DNA of 64,000 bases from Gnetum montanum (lineage: Eukaryota > Streptophyta > Gnetopsida > Gnetales > Gnetaceae): the NCBI GenBank assembly GCA_015680685.1, contig MNCI01035086.1, forward strand, positions 464,263-528,262. The letters are read 5' to 3'. Positions 46,361 through 58,076 of this stretch are shown here, piece after piece. The notes under the pieces were generated by a model. The model was given only the letters and a program-made list of their open reading frames with translations, was not told where the DNA came from and ran no database searches. Position 1 is the first letter of the stretch, and every line of letters starts with the position of its first letter. The position numbers and the translations under genes were made by a program.

Positions 46361-47215
46361 GTAGATAAGCCTTTGTAGCAATGGAGATTAGATTTCATAG
46401 GAGCTATCACTCCATCTAAAGAAAAATATAAATTTATGCTAACTACTATTGATTATTTTACTAAATGGTTACAAGCTAAAACCTTGAGAAGAAGTACATC
46501 CTATGATGTAATAAAGTTCAGAGAACATTACATTATAAATCACTTTGGAATGCTAGAATCATTGGTCACTAATCATGTATAGCTTTTTAGTCAACCAAAT
46601 TTGTAAGATAGGATTTAGAGAAATCAATTCTTCTTTCTTAATCTTCACATTATTATCCATAAAAAATGGCTTATCTGAATCTACTAACAAAAAGTTAATT
46701 TCTTATATTAAACACTCTATGAATAAGAATTAAGGGAACTAACATGAATTACTACAAGGAGCATTGTGGATAAATAGGATTAGGATTAAGAAATTAATAG
46801 CTACTGCACAATTTATCCTAGTTTATGGGTTTAATGTTGATATAAAAAATTAAGTTGTGTCATCAATAGTTGAATTCATAAAGAATTATAGTCCATGATC
46901 AAACACAAAGCATGCATAAATGGCTTTACTGTTGAAAAGAGAGGCTAAAATTAATGAAGCTTAAGAAATCTTTTACGAAATGTAGCAATAATGAAGTGAT
47001 GGTTTGATCACTAAGTAGGACAAAAGTCATTTAGAGAAGGAGAATTCATCTTACCATGGAAATTTAATAAGAATAATGATTGTAATAATTTTTTAGCTAA
47101 GTAGACTAGACCATTAACGTTTAAACAAGTGGTAGATAACACCTTTAAGTTAGCTACTTTAGATGGATAGTTCTTAAGTTATCCTTTTAATGCCATCTAG
47201 TTGAGGCAGTATTTA
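46361..47215 (+). pseudogene. Integrase of element G
   Basis: The clearest part at about 46345-46580 reads KPIVVDKPL, WRLDFIGAITPSKEKYKFML, TTIDYFTKWLQAKTL and HYIINHFGMLESLVT, matching the gypsy integrase core up to its second catalytic region (WGLDFIG...DYFTKW...FGIP). After that, stops become dense. A late piece FREGEFILPWKFNK (about 47034-47072) resembles the integrase C-terminal end. Catalytic competence is lost. Confidence 0.72.
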
Positions 47216-48089
47216 AGGCAACCACCCACTTAAAATAGCTTAATGAAGGCCGATCAAGATGTAAATATGTACATAATTTCTTATAACTAATCCTTGTAGA
47301 ACTAGATATAGGGTTAAAGCTAATTTATAAATATAATCTATTTATTAAATCATTAACAACCATTAGAAAAGCAAGGCCCATAGTTAAAAGGAGACTATTT
47401 GTAGGATTAGGGAAGATGAAAATGAAAGCTAGGTCCTTTATTCCTTATTTATTTGGATGTTTCCCTAAGCATGTGCAAATAATTTGCTATCGTCAATTAT
47501 GAATGAAGCATATTATAATTGTTCATTCCTAATGAAGCATATTATAATTGTTCATTCCTAACTTGGCTATTAGATGAATTCTTAATGCTCACAAATGGGA
47601 GATCTTTAAAATGTTCAAGAATGGATTAAAATCTTAAAGTTTTTAGGTTTGTCATTGAGAAGAAATATTTTAAATGAAGACATCCTAGTCCATAATTTTA
47701 ATTATGAAGATGCTTTAGCTTCTCAACCTAAGAATGAGCATGAGGATAGAATTGGAAGTAAAGGACAAAGAACCTAAAGAAGACATATGTCTAGAAGCCC
47801 CTCATAAAGAGTCACTTATCTAGAATGTTGAGTTAGTAATTTGGATGCTTGCTCAAGTAATCACAAAGATTAAGTATGAAAAGATATATTGGTAAACAAA
47901 ATATTACTATAAAGGTACTTGGCATGCATTACTTAAATTGATGGCTTATTCCCTATGTAAAGCTACTAAGTTAGTTTACCAAAACATCAAATTGATATGG
48001 TAAAAATGTCAAATATCCCATTCATATTCTTGAATAAGTCAAAATATAAAATATCATTTTATAAAATAAAAACTTCTATCCTTAGTGTA
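47216..48089. other. AT-rich sequence with a 29-bp tandem duplication
   Basis: Probably the 3' noncoding part or LTR of element G, but without recognised ends. 47502-47530 and 47531-47559 are a perfect 29-bp tandem duplication. No gene is supported. Confidence 0.4.
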
Positions 48090-50050
48090 AGACCAAAGAA
48101 ATTAATGCTTGATTTTTTTATAGTATTCACAACTCCTTCTAGGGCTTTATGACAAGTGAATACATAAAGAGGCATACCAATAAGAACTAATTTAAGTAAT
48201 TAGAGTCTCCTTGCATGAGTTAAAATTTTTTCCTTTTATGCAACCAAATGTTTTGCCACTTTGTCAAGAACCTCTTTCCAAAAATTTCTTCTCATTCATT
48301 CAATGAAAATAGAAATGTCCAAATATTTGGTAGGTATATTATCTTCTTTGCATTGTATTTTGAAATAAAAATCCTAAAAGACTGGTTTAGGGGTCCCAAA
48401 ATTGAAAATTTTTCTTTTGGTGAAGTTTATTTACAATTTGGATATACAAGAAAAAAATTAATATTATCTTATGCATTTGGAAGGGTTGAAGTTGCTACCT
48501 ACAAAAAGAAGTAAAAGTATTATCTATAAATTAAAATTGGCTAAATTTAAAGCATACATAAGCTAGGGTAATTCCTTTGATAAGTTGTTGTTTGCACTTC
48601 TTAATAATGGCAAAAAGTCCTTCCATGGCCATAATGAATAAATAAGAAGAGATTGGATCTCCATGTCACATCATATTCTTTATCATAAAATCTTCCACAT
48701 ACTGTCCATTAACCAAAACTAAGAAGCTAGTACCTTGGTAGCATTAACTAAACTTATGAATTCAATGATCTAGAAAACCAAACCTACCTATAATGACATT
48801 AAGATATTCCCAAGAAATGTTATCATAAGCTTTTTTTATATCTAATTTTAAAGTAACACGTATATCCATGGTAAAAAGCTTGGCATCCATGGCCTCTAAC
48901 ACTTCTTTTCAAGCATTATGTTTAACATCTAAACCTTTAGAAATATTAGAAATCTAAATAAGATTAGAAGTGACTATTCAATCTCCCTATTCCAATTGAA
49001 GAATTCTAGAATTAGCATCCCTGATCAAAGCATTTTAGTTAAAGAAATAAGTACTAACATTTCCTTTTAAGAGCCATTTTGTTTTGATTCCCTACTTCCA
49101 AAAAATAGTTTTGTAGTATTAAGTATCCTCCAAAGCTTAAAGAAGTTTCCATACACATTCTTGAAGATCTTGAGGCTAATATATAATTTTTATCTCCTAA
49201 TATACCATATCCAATTACTTCAACAAATCTCATTTGCATTGATGCTAATTAAGAGGATGTTGTTTTCTCCCATTTATCATGGCATGATGAATTTTTCTAA
49301 ATTTTTTAAGAATATTAAATTGAATGGTCCTTGAAATTGCTTGGCTTCACTCATGTTACATAGTTTATGTCACTTTAACTAACTAATTCTAACAATTTTT
49401 TCATTGAAAAACTGCTTTCTGATACAAAACTTTAATATTTAGCAAGACACATGGACCAATGATCAAAACAAGTGTGAAATTGATGATGAGCAATTAGTAC
49501 TAAGAAATTAAATCCAAAAACCTATCTAGCTTACATAAAATTCAGTTTGCATTTTGACATTAGTTTATCCATGTATATAACTCAACAATCAAAGGATCTG
49601 TAACAAAGCTAAAGAATTGCTTACATCCATAAAGGGAGAGTGGACAATCATATTTCAACATTCCCCAAGCCTCTCTAAATATCTCAATGTAGAATTAAAA
49701 TCCCTGGTAAATAGCATTGGATTTGTGATATGTTGAAACTTATATAGAAATTGCTTTCAAAAAATACCCATATCTTAAACCTTGGAAGGATCATAAACAT
49801 TAATTGAAATCTAATTAGACAAGTTGTAAATCTTGATTACTAACAAATTAAACTCAAACAATAATAATGACATTGAAAAATCAAATTTTCAATTATTACA
49901 TCAAATACCAAAGTAATTACTAGAACTCATTAATTATTTTTTCATGTATTATAATATACATAAACAAAATCTCATGGGATTAGTTTAGTATTAATTTCTC
50001 AATCTATCATTTAACACTCTTTTTTAATCTCAGGGATGATGTTATGCAAA
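48090..50050 (-). pseudogene. L1-type LINE remnant: endonuclease end and reverse transcriptase
   Basis: Minus-strand non-LTR retrotransposon. Endonuclease pieces at about 49680-49860 read INVYDPSKV and NPMLFTRDFNSTL, matching the L1 patterns xNVYGP and PWxxxGDFN. RT pieces: MDIRVTLKLDIKKAYDNISW and EYLNVIIGRFGFLDHWI (about 48765-48870), FLVLVNGQ and HGDPISSYLFIMAMEGLF (about 48610-48720). The catalytic FADD box has decayed to FIDN (about 48511-48546). Downstream come PTKYLDISIF and VLDKVAKHLVAxKEKILTHA (about 48150-48320), the usual LPxKYLGxPL and WKxKxLSxAGR region. Truncated and full of stops. Confidence 0.82.
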
Positions 50051-50259
50051 TTATAAAATTAATTGTATGTGAGTGTTAACCCTTAAACATGAGATAATTT
50101 TCAACGAAAACCATGTTGGAGAAATATGGATAAGATTTTCATAACGAATTAAGATTCTTACATAGAAACAATCATAATTTAATTCATCAATATTTCTTTA
50201 CTACATTATTATCCATTTTCAACAAGTCATCACTAAACATCTAGGAACCATCAAAGGCA

Positions 50260-52565
50260 AGGGCATCTTATAGTATAGGATTTACATTTTCAAGATGGAA
50301 GAGAGGGATGCACAGGGGATGAAGGATGGAGTTGCTTCAATGGATTATCCTAGATTTGTTTATCCTTCAAGTGTTAGCTAGATTTCTTTCTAATTTGATT
50401 CTAACTCTTATATGTAATGATTTCTATTAGCAGTCCTTCAAATTCTATCATGAATTGCTAACCTTGTAGTTGTTATCTCAAATGTTTGATTTTCTAATTT
50501 TCCTTGATCACGTCCACCACATATGTTTGATTCAATGTCATTATAACACTATTAAATTGCTTTATTTTGTCCTCATATTCATTTCAAAGTGCTTAAACCA
50601 TATTCAACATTGCCTAACATCCATTCTTAATTGTCAATGTTAATTTTGTAGTGTTGTGAAAGTGTTCATAATATTTTATAATTCTTTTTTCTACTACATG
50701 TTTCAATTGCCAATTTTCTACCTTTAATTTCTTCATTTCATCCACCATCTATGTCTTATCAATGCTTACTAAGCCAATTTCATTTAGTTTCACATATTCC
50801 TTTACCAATTCCAATTTTGTATCTATAGTCTTCTTATACGCCTAGAATTTCTTCTTCATTTCCTACTTGAGATTTAACTATTCTTTCTTTTAATATCTTT
50901 AGTGTTCTCATCATATTTATTGTATTTTTCATTATAATCTTACCTCTTGCAAAATACAATATCAATTAATATATTATCAATGCTCTTATAATATTATTCT
51001 TGTGCAAGGGATTTACAATGAGCCTAGTATTCCAACATTTAATTATTGATTCCAATGCACTCTAAAAATTGATCTTATATTCCTTAGCAAAGTCTCTCCA
51101 TCCTCTCTATTCTGCACTCCATTTTATCTATTGTGAAATCTTGATTTCTGGAAAATAAGTAGGTATAATGATGTTATTATTAATCATTGTATGAAATTCT
51201 CATTACCACACATGAAGACTCAAGTTCATGAGAAGCAAAAGAAATGAATAAAAGTTACGTACCATCGGAAACATTAGTTAGGAATTAGTTACTTTTTGTA
51301 AATACAATGAAAGCCTTGTAATTCCTATGTTTTACTTTTAAATTAGGAAATCCAAAGTCATCACTCGTTATTTTATTAAAAATATTTTAAATGGCATCCA
51401 TCATGTGAACACAAAAAGCCCATTAGAATTTCCTTATTTTGGCCTTATTCCATGGGAAAAATCTTCCCAAGTCAAAAATATATATTGACAGGCACATAAT
51501 TCACATGTAATGTGATCTTGAATTGTAGCTATAAGGTTTTTATTTTAATGTTAAGAAGAAAAATTTTTATTTTAGATTGAAGCACAAATAGCATATTGAA
51601 ATACAAATTGAAGCACATTGAAGTACAAAATCATTATTTTTATTCTACATTTAATTAATATTTTGTAATTATTACCTGTTCAATTTCATCATTTCCGTAT
51701 CCTCACCATTTCCGTATCCTCACCAGAAATTGATTTTTCTACAAAAATTCATCAAATTTGAAATGTTTCTAGTGTCGACACTTTAACAATAATAGCCAAT
51801 AGCTTTTTACTACTCTTGGATATTCATTAGCATTTCTCTATCTTCACTATTAATATTATGTGATAGCTTCTTAACTATGTGATCTAGATTATCTTTGTTG
51901 CTCATTATTCCAAATTGTTCCTCGTTATAGAGTTCTATAGAACAACCTTCTAATGTTGGATTCAAGATACATGCATACTTTAATGTCTAAGCAATGTCCT
52001 TTGTAATCAGCTTTACAATATTTTCATTTGGCTTGAACATTCTTCTTCAGTTTTGCTACTTGCTCATAACTCTTTTCCTACTCTCCTTCTCCTCTTCATA
52101 TTTAGAGACTACTCATCATCATTAAAGATACTCATATTGAAATTATCACCTTCTTGAATCTTGCTACAATCATTATCTAATTCCTATTGATAGACTCTTC
52201 TTCTTGGTATTTAGAGTCTTCATTCTTCACATCTACTCTATGTATAGTTGCACAAATTTGATAATCATTATGTGGTAGTTCATTATTTTAAACAAATTTA
52301 AAAATGTCAAAAATAACACACCCATACCCAAAATATGATGTATTATTGCCTTTTGAAAAATCCCTCATAAGTTCATTTTTCCTCAACACTATATGTGGTA
52401 TCCATGAAAACTTTACATCTTGCTTTCAAATTATGATAACCTTCCATGCATTCTACACTATAATATAGTTATATCTATTTTCACAAAAGGTATAATTTGT
52501 AAAGATCTTTTTCATAGATCTATATGGCCACTTTAGATAAATAATCTCTATTCATGTTTTATTCT
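50260..52565 (-). pseudogene. Remnant H, downstream part: unrecognised Lys/Glu-rich coding remnant
   Basis: The minus-strand translation is unusually open for this AT-rich area. One stretch near 52100-52500 reads YRSMKKIFTNYTFCENRYNY, DVKFSWIPHIVLRKNELMRD and YFGYGCVIFDIFKFV with few stops. Further on, charged heptad-like pieces (KLKVENWQLKHVVEKRIIKY) suggest a coiled coil, ending in a Pro/Ser-rich piece near 50300. I do not recognise a family. Its charged layout recalls the N-terminal coiled-coil regions of gypsy gag proteins. It continues across element E at 62655. Confidence 0.45.
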
Positions 52566-53450
52566 TGATGAGAGCGGTTACTCTAGTAGTTATTCTAATT
52601 ATTAGAGTGGTTACTCTAGCGGTTCCTCTAGTGGTTATTCTAATTATTAGAGTGGTTGCTCTAATTATTAGAGTAGTTGCTCCCAAGCCTATAAATATAG
52701 TGCCTAGGGGCACAATTGGAGAGAAGTCTTTTAGCAATCAAGTAGCAAAAACTCTTGTAGTCTATTTGAAAGATAGAGTATTTTCCAAGTGCTCATAGCA
52801 GGAGGTCTAAGGGTGGATGAATCTTTATTCAAGCATTGTGTACTTGAGCACACCTTGTATACAGCAATAAAGACGAGCTCTTTGATTCATCCTTGCAGCA
52901 CTTGAGATTTTTTTTCTTACACATTTCTTTTATTTTATTTTCTTATGCATTTATTTTATTTTATGCACTTTACATTTCTGTTATTAGCACAGCAATTCAT
53001 TTTGATCAATTAAGAAAATCATTAAATTACACAAGCACGACCACTTCGAGCATGCATATAATGCTTGGTAACCTGGTAACAATTAGCGTTTGGTAATCCC
53101 AGCAATGTTGGACTAGTTTAGGATGTGTACGACAAGTGGGAATGGATGCTGGTGTTAGGATTAGTTAGAACTTAGTTAATGAGTAGTTAAGTTAAATTAG
53201 TCACTTAGTTACCTCTCTCCTTCCCTACTAGCACAAGACATAAAAATATAAAAGCTATAAAAATCATATGTCTCAAGCTTACTTAACCATACAATCGTGA
53301 CATACAGGTAAGTTTGGGAAGACATTGATCAACCAACCCATCCTTGTTCCACAAGGGCACATAAGCACTTAGTCCTTGGAATTCAACCAAATCATGTGTG
53401 AAATGCTCGTATTCGTATGGTTGAGCATAGGGGTACCTCGCTGCTCATCA
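52566..53450 (+). repeat. 5' LTR of element E
   Basis: It starts TGATGAGAGCGG, ends CTCGCTGCTCATCA, with TATAAATA at 52690-52697 and AATAAA near 52868. The U3 (52574-52690) carries 30-odd-bp units containing the near-palindrome TTCTAATTATTAGAG instead of CGCGATATCGCG. R and U5 match the rest of the family, so only the promoter-proximal array has been exchanged. Confidence 0.93.
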
Positions 53451-53472
53451 TTGGTGACATTGCCAGGGACTT
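53451..53472 (+). other. Primer binding site of element E (tRNA-Asp-like)
   Basis: TTGGTGACATTGCCAGGGAC follows the LTR directly and fits the complement of the tRNA-Asp 3' end with a few changes. Confidence 0.82.
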
Positions 53473-53586
53473 AGTTGTTTGTATGCTAACTTGAACATAG
53501 GAAATCATTCACATCGTTGGAATGAACCCTTAGTGTTGATTGAGAAAATAATAAACAAGAATACATTGCACACTAAATAGATAAGT

Positions 53587-56150
53587 ATGTCTCCTTCTTC
53601 ATACAAAAGTGCCTCACTGCCTAGGTCTGAAATAGGAAATCATCGGTGGCATAATACACATGAAGTTGATCTGCTAGCCCCTCAACAAGTTCGAGTGGTA
53701 GTATATATTCATCCTGATGAGTATATACCAAACTTCACCTTTATCCTCCATCAAGATGAACAACTGCATTGGTGAGACTTAGAAGGTAACATAGTATTAC
53801 CTCCCGATCGTTTAGTCACAAGCATGCTTCTTCGTGCTCTCACATGAATTGGCATGCCACACTTACATGTAGAATATGTTGTGCAAGACCATAACTTGAG
53901 AGAATACCGTCCCATGGAGGCACAACATAAAAGGGACTTACAACAGGAAAGACATCATAAGTCTTTGATGCGTAACTGGTCCCAGGATGCCCCACATGTC
54001 TTAAGTGAAAATGAGGGTGGTGAACCTACCTCAAGAAGTCAACCACACAACAATGTTTCTTCCCTTAACTTTGGCCAAGGGGTTGTGTATTAGAACCTTC
54101 ATTCCACTATTCATAACTTAGGTTCTAATACCCATGGGCACAAAGCATTCGAAAAAGGGACACAAGCTCATGATAAAGGTGGGCATTCTGATCATAATCG
54201 TGATTAGGGCCAAGATTGCAGAAGAGAAGGTAGCAGACACCATCATGGTGATGGGTCTCCTTCTTCTTCACCTTCATCATCTCCTTCACCCTCTCCATCA
54301 ACATCCGAATGCAATCATAAAGAAAAAGACCATGGGGATAAAGGTAGGAAAAGTGGAAGTCATAGACAAAACAGCTAGGAAAGGGGACGAGGGCACTCTA
54401 GAGAGTCATGACATAGAAGGGAGAGTAGGGAACAACGTAGGCATTATAGACACCATGGACGAGATGATCATGATGAACCCCTCCTTGCTACTCGAAGTAT
54501 GTTGGACATACCCGAGGCTATTAGAATTCCAACAAGGCATCAAAAAGATAGTAGGATCAAGAGATTAGATATGAACAACATCCCACGATTTGAAGGGGGA
54601 TACAATGTTGATCCTAATAATAATTTACAAGAATTCCATGATGCATGTGCCTTACAAAACATAGAGAATGAATGGAAAAAACTTAAGTTGTTCCTGTGGA
54701 CACTAGTTAAAGAAGCCTTAAGCTGGTACCGTTCCTTAGAACTGAAATCTATTCATAGATGGAGTACCATGTTAGAATTATTCGACGATAAGTACCAAAC
54801 GTACTCCCGAGTGTCCAACCTACGAAAGAAAATCCAAGGTTGGAAACAAGGAGGACATAAACCCTTGGATGCTGCCATGGGCTGATACTATGCACTATTA
54901 CATTGTTGTCCTGGCCATGGTTATTTGCAAAGGAATCAACTGCACCATCTTGTAGATGGCCTTAGGCATGAAATGAGAAGAACCCTTGGGACTTATGCCC
55001 AAGGAAGACTATCCAAGCCTAGGTCCCATCAAATCCAAAGACTATTGGACCAAGTTGCTAAGGAAGAAGGTGAGCTATGGAAGAGAGAAATACCAAAATA
55101 GTATAACCAAGATCCTTCCCTCTGAAAGAGGGAAGTAAGATTTTGTAAGGATGATGAAGAGTCACCACTCGAAGACATGGTAAATAGGAAAAATTTACCT
55201 ATCCAAAAGATGATATCAAAAGTTTTGGCAAAGGTAGAACAAATGTGGGATTTCCTAGACAATAGATTTCAAACTGTTCTTAAAATAGTAGAGGAGTCTA
55301 GAGAGCAAGGTAGTGATCGCAAAAAAAAGAAAAAAGAGAGAAGTTGAACATGCATGTAGCAAGGGTAAGGGCAAAGTTGCCATCATTGAAGAGGTTGTGG
55401 ATTTGGAAACAGACAATGATAGTGGATGCAAGATATGTCAATATGACCATCCTAAGGGATGTTGCCCTGTTGTAGGAGTCTAGGATGTATGCACTCAACC
55501 CACGATTGAAACACCCTAAAGGTTACCTTACCCTCAAGGTAACCCAAGACAGTTCCACCAACCCTTAACGTATTATCCCAGTGGAACTCCACCACAATCG
55601 ATTAAGCAATATCAATAGTGGCAATGCCCACAATCATGGGGAATGCCACCACTAAGGCAACAACATCCTTACCAAAAACTTGACCCATATGGATATTACG
55701 TGCAGCAGCCAATCTCCCCACATGACTTTACTAGTCACGTCACTCCTCAACCTCACTACCAAGCCCACGAGTATTATGGGACTTCCTCTTCTAGAGACAA
55801 TATTCCACAAGCATATCATCCTTCTCATCCAACTGCATCTCTTCCACCAATAGCTCAACTACCACCTGCTCAAACAATGAAAGGTGAAATCCCTACCCAA
55901 CCGCAACAACGTAATGCCACGAGGGCTATTAACTCTCAACCTAATGTTGGTTCTAACAACCACATGAAAAAAAGACCTTTCTTTAGAACCAACAGTCCAA
56001 CCAAGCCCTTGCAATCACAAGTGGTTAATTCCTTGGATGCCTCAGTATCAATCAAAACTTTGGAGCCCCCTTCAACCCAATCACTGAACTCAACGCATAC
56101 AGTCATGCTAACACATGCCATCACCAATTGGATCAAAGCTAGCCACCTTT
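53587..56150 (+). pseudogene. gag of element E
   Basis: The start at 53587 (MSPSSYKSASLPR) is supported by the matching start in D. Next come DEYIPNFTFILHQDEQLHW, VEYVVQDHNLREYRPMEAQ, a Ser/Pro-rich then Arg/His/Lys-rich stretch (about 54200-54470), and the gag core at 54499-54885 with DMNNIPRFEGGYNVDP, LQEFHDACALQNIENEWKK and LVKEALSWYRSLE. A helical stretch (DFLDNRFQTVLKIVEES) follows. An A-rich run at 55320-55337 marks a frame change. The knuckle motif at 55427-55465, CKICQYDHPKGCC, is the most complete in the window. The Pro/Gln-rich tail (55643-56000) has QSWGMPPL just upstream. Confidence 0.87.
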
Positions 56151-57170
56151 CCAGGAAATTCTTTAATCCTAGGAGTCCTTTGATATACTTACAAATCGTT
56201 GAAAATGCATTGTTCAAGGCTCTTTTGGATTCAGGTTTTGGTGTCAACTTGATTTCTCAAGAAATGTACAAGGCCTAGAACCTGCCTCCATTGAAAAAGA
56301 ACAACATTCGTCTAGAGTTGGTCGACCAGTCCATCACTTTCCCATTGGAACTAGTGGAAGAAATTGTTACCAATGATTGTGGGTGGTTGTACCCAGCTAA
56401 CTTCCTAGTGATTTAGGTAAACAATGGTAAGGGGTACTTCCCAATCATAATGGAAACAACATGGCTAAGCACCATTGATGCACACCTAGGAATCTATGAT
56501 CTTTTCCTAGAAATATCAAATGAAAATATATTCGGAAAGATCGAGAAGAAGAAAGTTCCATGCACCACATACAGTGACATAGGGTGTAATTGCGTGCAAA
56601 GGTCATGGTTTGTGCAAAGTTTAGCATTGCCTGCATGCAATTAGTGTGCACAAGTGATTAACATACAAAGATGCCTATATGCAGCAACCACATGACAAGA
56701 AGACACCAAGTGGCTGATAGCTGATCAAGAAAGTAGTTCACTCATATGCATGGAACCAACTAAGGGTTTTACTTGTGCTTACATTGATAGCATAAATGCA
56801 TTAGAGTAAGTCCACCGCCAACTTCCAAGTCTTAACCCTAAAAATATCAACTGGGGAAAGTTGGAAATCCCTGAGAAATTTAAGTAGGAGCCCCTTGAGC
56901 TGAAACCATTGCCCACCGATATGGAATACACATTCCTTAAAAATGAAAAATTGGTAATTATCAATGCAAAGCTTGCTTTTCAATAGAAAGAAGAACTGCT
57001 AAAGGTAATAAATAAATGGTCGGAAGCCTTCACTTGGTCATATCCCAAATTAACTGGAATAGATCCCAGGATATGCTAACATAGAATTTACACTGACCCC
57101 TCCATGAAGCCTCAAAGACAACCGCAGAGGCGATTGAACCTTAAGCTAAAGCAAGTAGTTAAGGAAGAAA
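56151..57170 (+). pseudogene. Protease and protease-RT linker of element E
   Basis: The active site ALLDSGFGVNLISQEMYKA (56219-56275) retains Asp-Ser-Gly. The second motif is at about 56430-56500, FPIIMETTWLSTIDAHLGI, where D has GRTWLS, so the usual Gly-Arg has become Glu-Thr. The linker ends AFTWSYPKLTGIDPRIC, then a TAA at 57077-57079 where D has CAA, then HRIYTDPSM. The frame is the same as the gag tail. Confidence 0.83.
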
Positions 57171-58076
57171 TCAAATAGCTTCTCAAGGCTAGGTTCATAT
57201 ACCCCATTGCTGATAGTGATTGGGTTAGCCCCTTAGTTATTGTGCCTAAAAATGAAGGAAAATGGAGGCTGTGCATAGATTTCAGGCTACTAAATATGGC
57301 AACATTCAAAGATCACTTTCCATTGCCATTTGTCAATCAAGTTTTAGACACCATTGTAGGGCATCGCTATTACAGTTTTCTGGATGGATATAGCAGATAT
57401 AACCAAATACAAATAGCCCTAGAAGACCAAGCCAAGACTACATTCACTAGTCCTTGGGGAACGTTTGCATACAAACAGATGTCGTTTGTTTTGTGCAATG
57501 CCCCTGCAACATTTCAACGACTAGTTCTAAGCATATTCCAATAGTAGATAGGGAATGGTGTCGAGGTCTTTATGGATGACTTCTCCACTTATGAAGAAAA
57601 ATTTGATCAAGCCTTAGACTGATTAGAGTAACTGTTAAAAAGATGTGTAGAAACCAATTTGAAGCTCAACTAGCAGAAAAAGCCACTTGATGGTCCAAGA
57701 AGGCATAGTACTAGGGCATAAAATCTCACACACATGTATAGAGGTAGACCTCGAGAAAATCAAAATTATCCAAAGAATTACCCATCAACCGAAAACTGTC
57801 AAAGATATACGATCATTCCTTGGACATACTGGCTACTATAGGAGATTTATTAAGAACTTTTCAAAGGTTTCCAAACCACTGGTGAAATTAACGAAAAAGG
57901 ACATACCTTTTGAGTGGACCAGGGAATGCAAATTAGCTTTCCAAACTCTAAAATAGAAGCTAGTAGAAACACCCATTCTACAAGCTCCTAACTGGTCCAA
58001 ACCATTTCATATCATGACTGACACGTCTAACTATGCTTTAGGAGCCGTACTTACATAGTTAGATGACCAAAAGCAT
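57171..58076 (+). pseudogene. Reverse transcriptase (and start of RNase H) of element E
   Basis: RT reads WVSPLVIVPKNEGKWRLCID, SFLDGYSRYNQIQIALEDQA, FTSPWGTFAYKQM, LCNAPATFQRLVLSIFQ and VFMDDFSTYEEKFDQ, with the catalytic Asp-Asp pair present (57569-57580). A one-base insertion near the AAAAA run at 57674-57682 shifts the frame; the continuation at 57687-57956 reads [20 protein letters not shown]. The RNase H beginning (PILQAPNWSKPFHIMTDT) runs into the inverted misjoin at 58077. The rest of RNase H lies in the gap. Confidence 0.87.

Larger units (their letters stand above)
37375..47300 (+). mobile_element. Element G: old Ty3/gypsy element with RNase H upstream of RT
   Basis: A decayed + strand element; the outer limits are approximate and I could not find LTR ends. 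Domain order is coiled-coil region, gag, protease, an extra RNase H (42320-42694), then RT, connecting RNase H region and integrase. The spacing and order resemble a plant gypsy group with an acquired RNase H before RT. A solo LTR of the A-E family interrupts it at 43218-43886 between the post-RNase H linker and RT. Confidence 0.72.

Noticed and set aside
48248-48514. 88-codon plus-strand frame
   Set aside because: It lies opposite the LINE RT remnant, whose minus-strand translation matches known LINE motifs.
52552-52737. Ile/Thr-repeat frames across the U3 array of E (also 61654-61954)
   Set aside because: They are translations of the tandem U3 repeat on either strand, not proteins.
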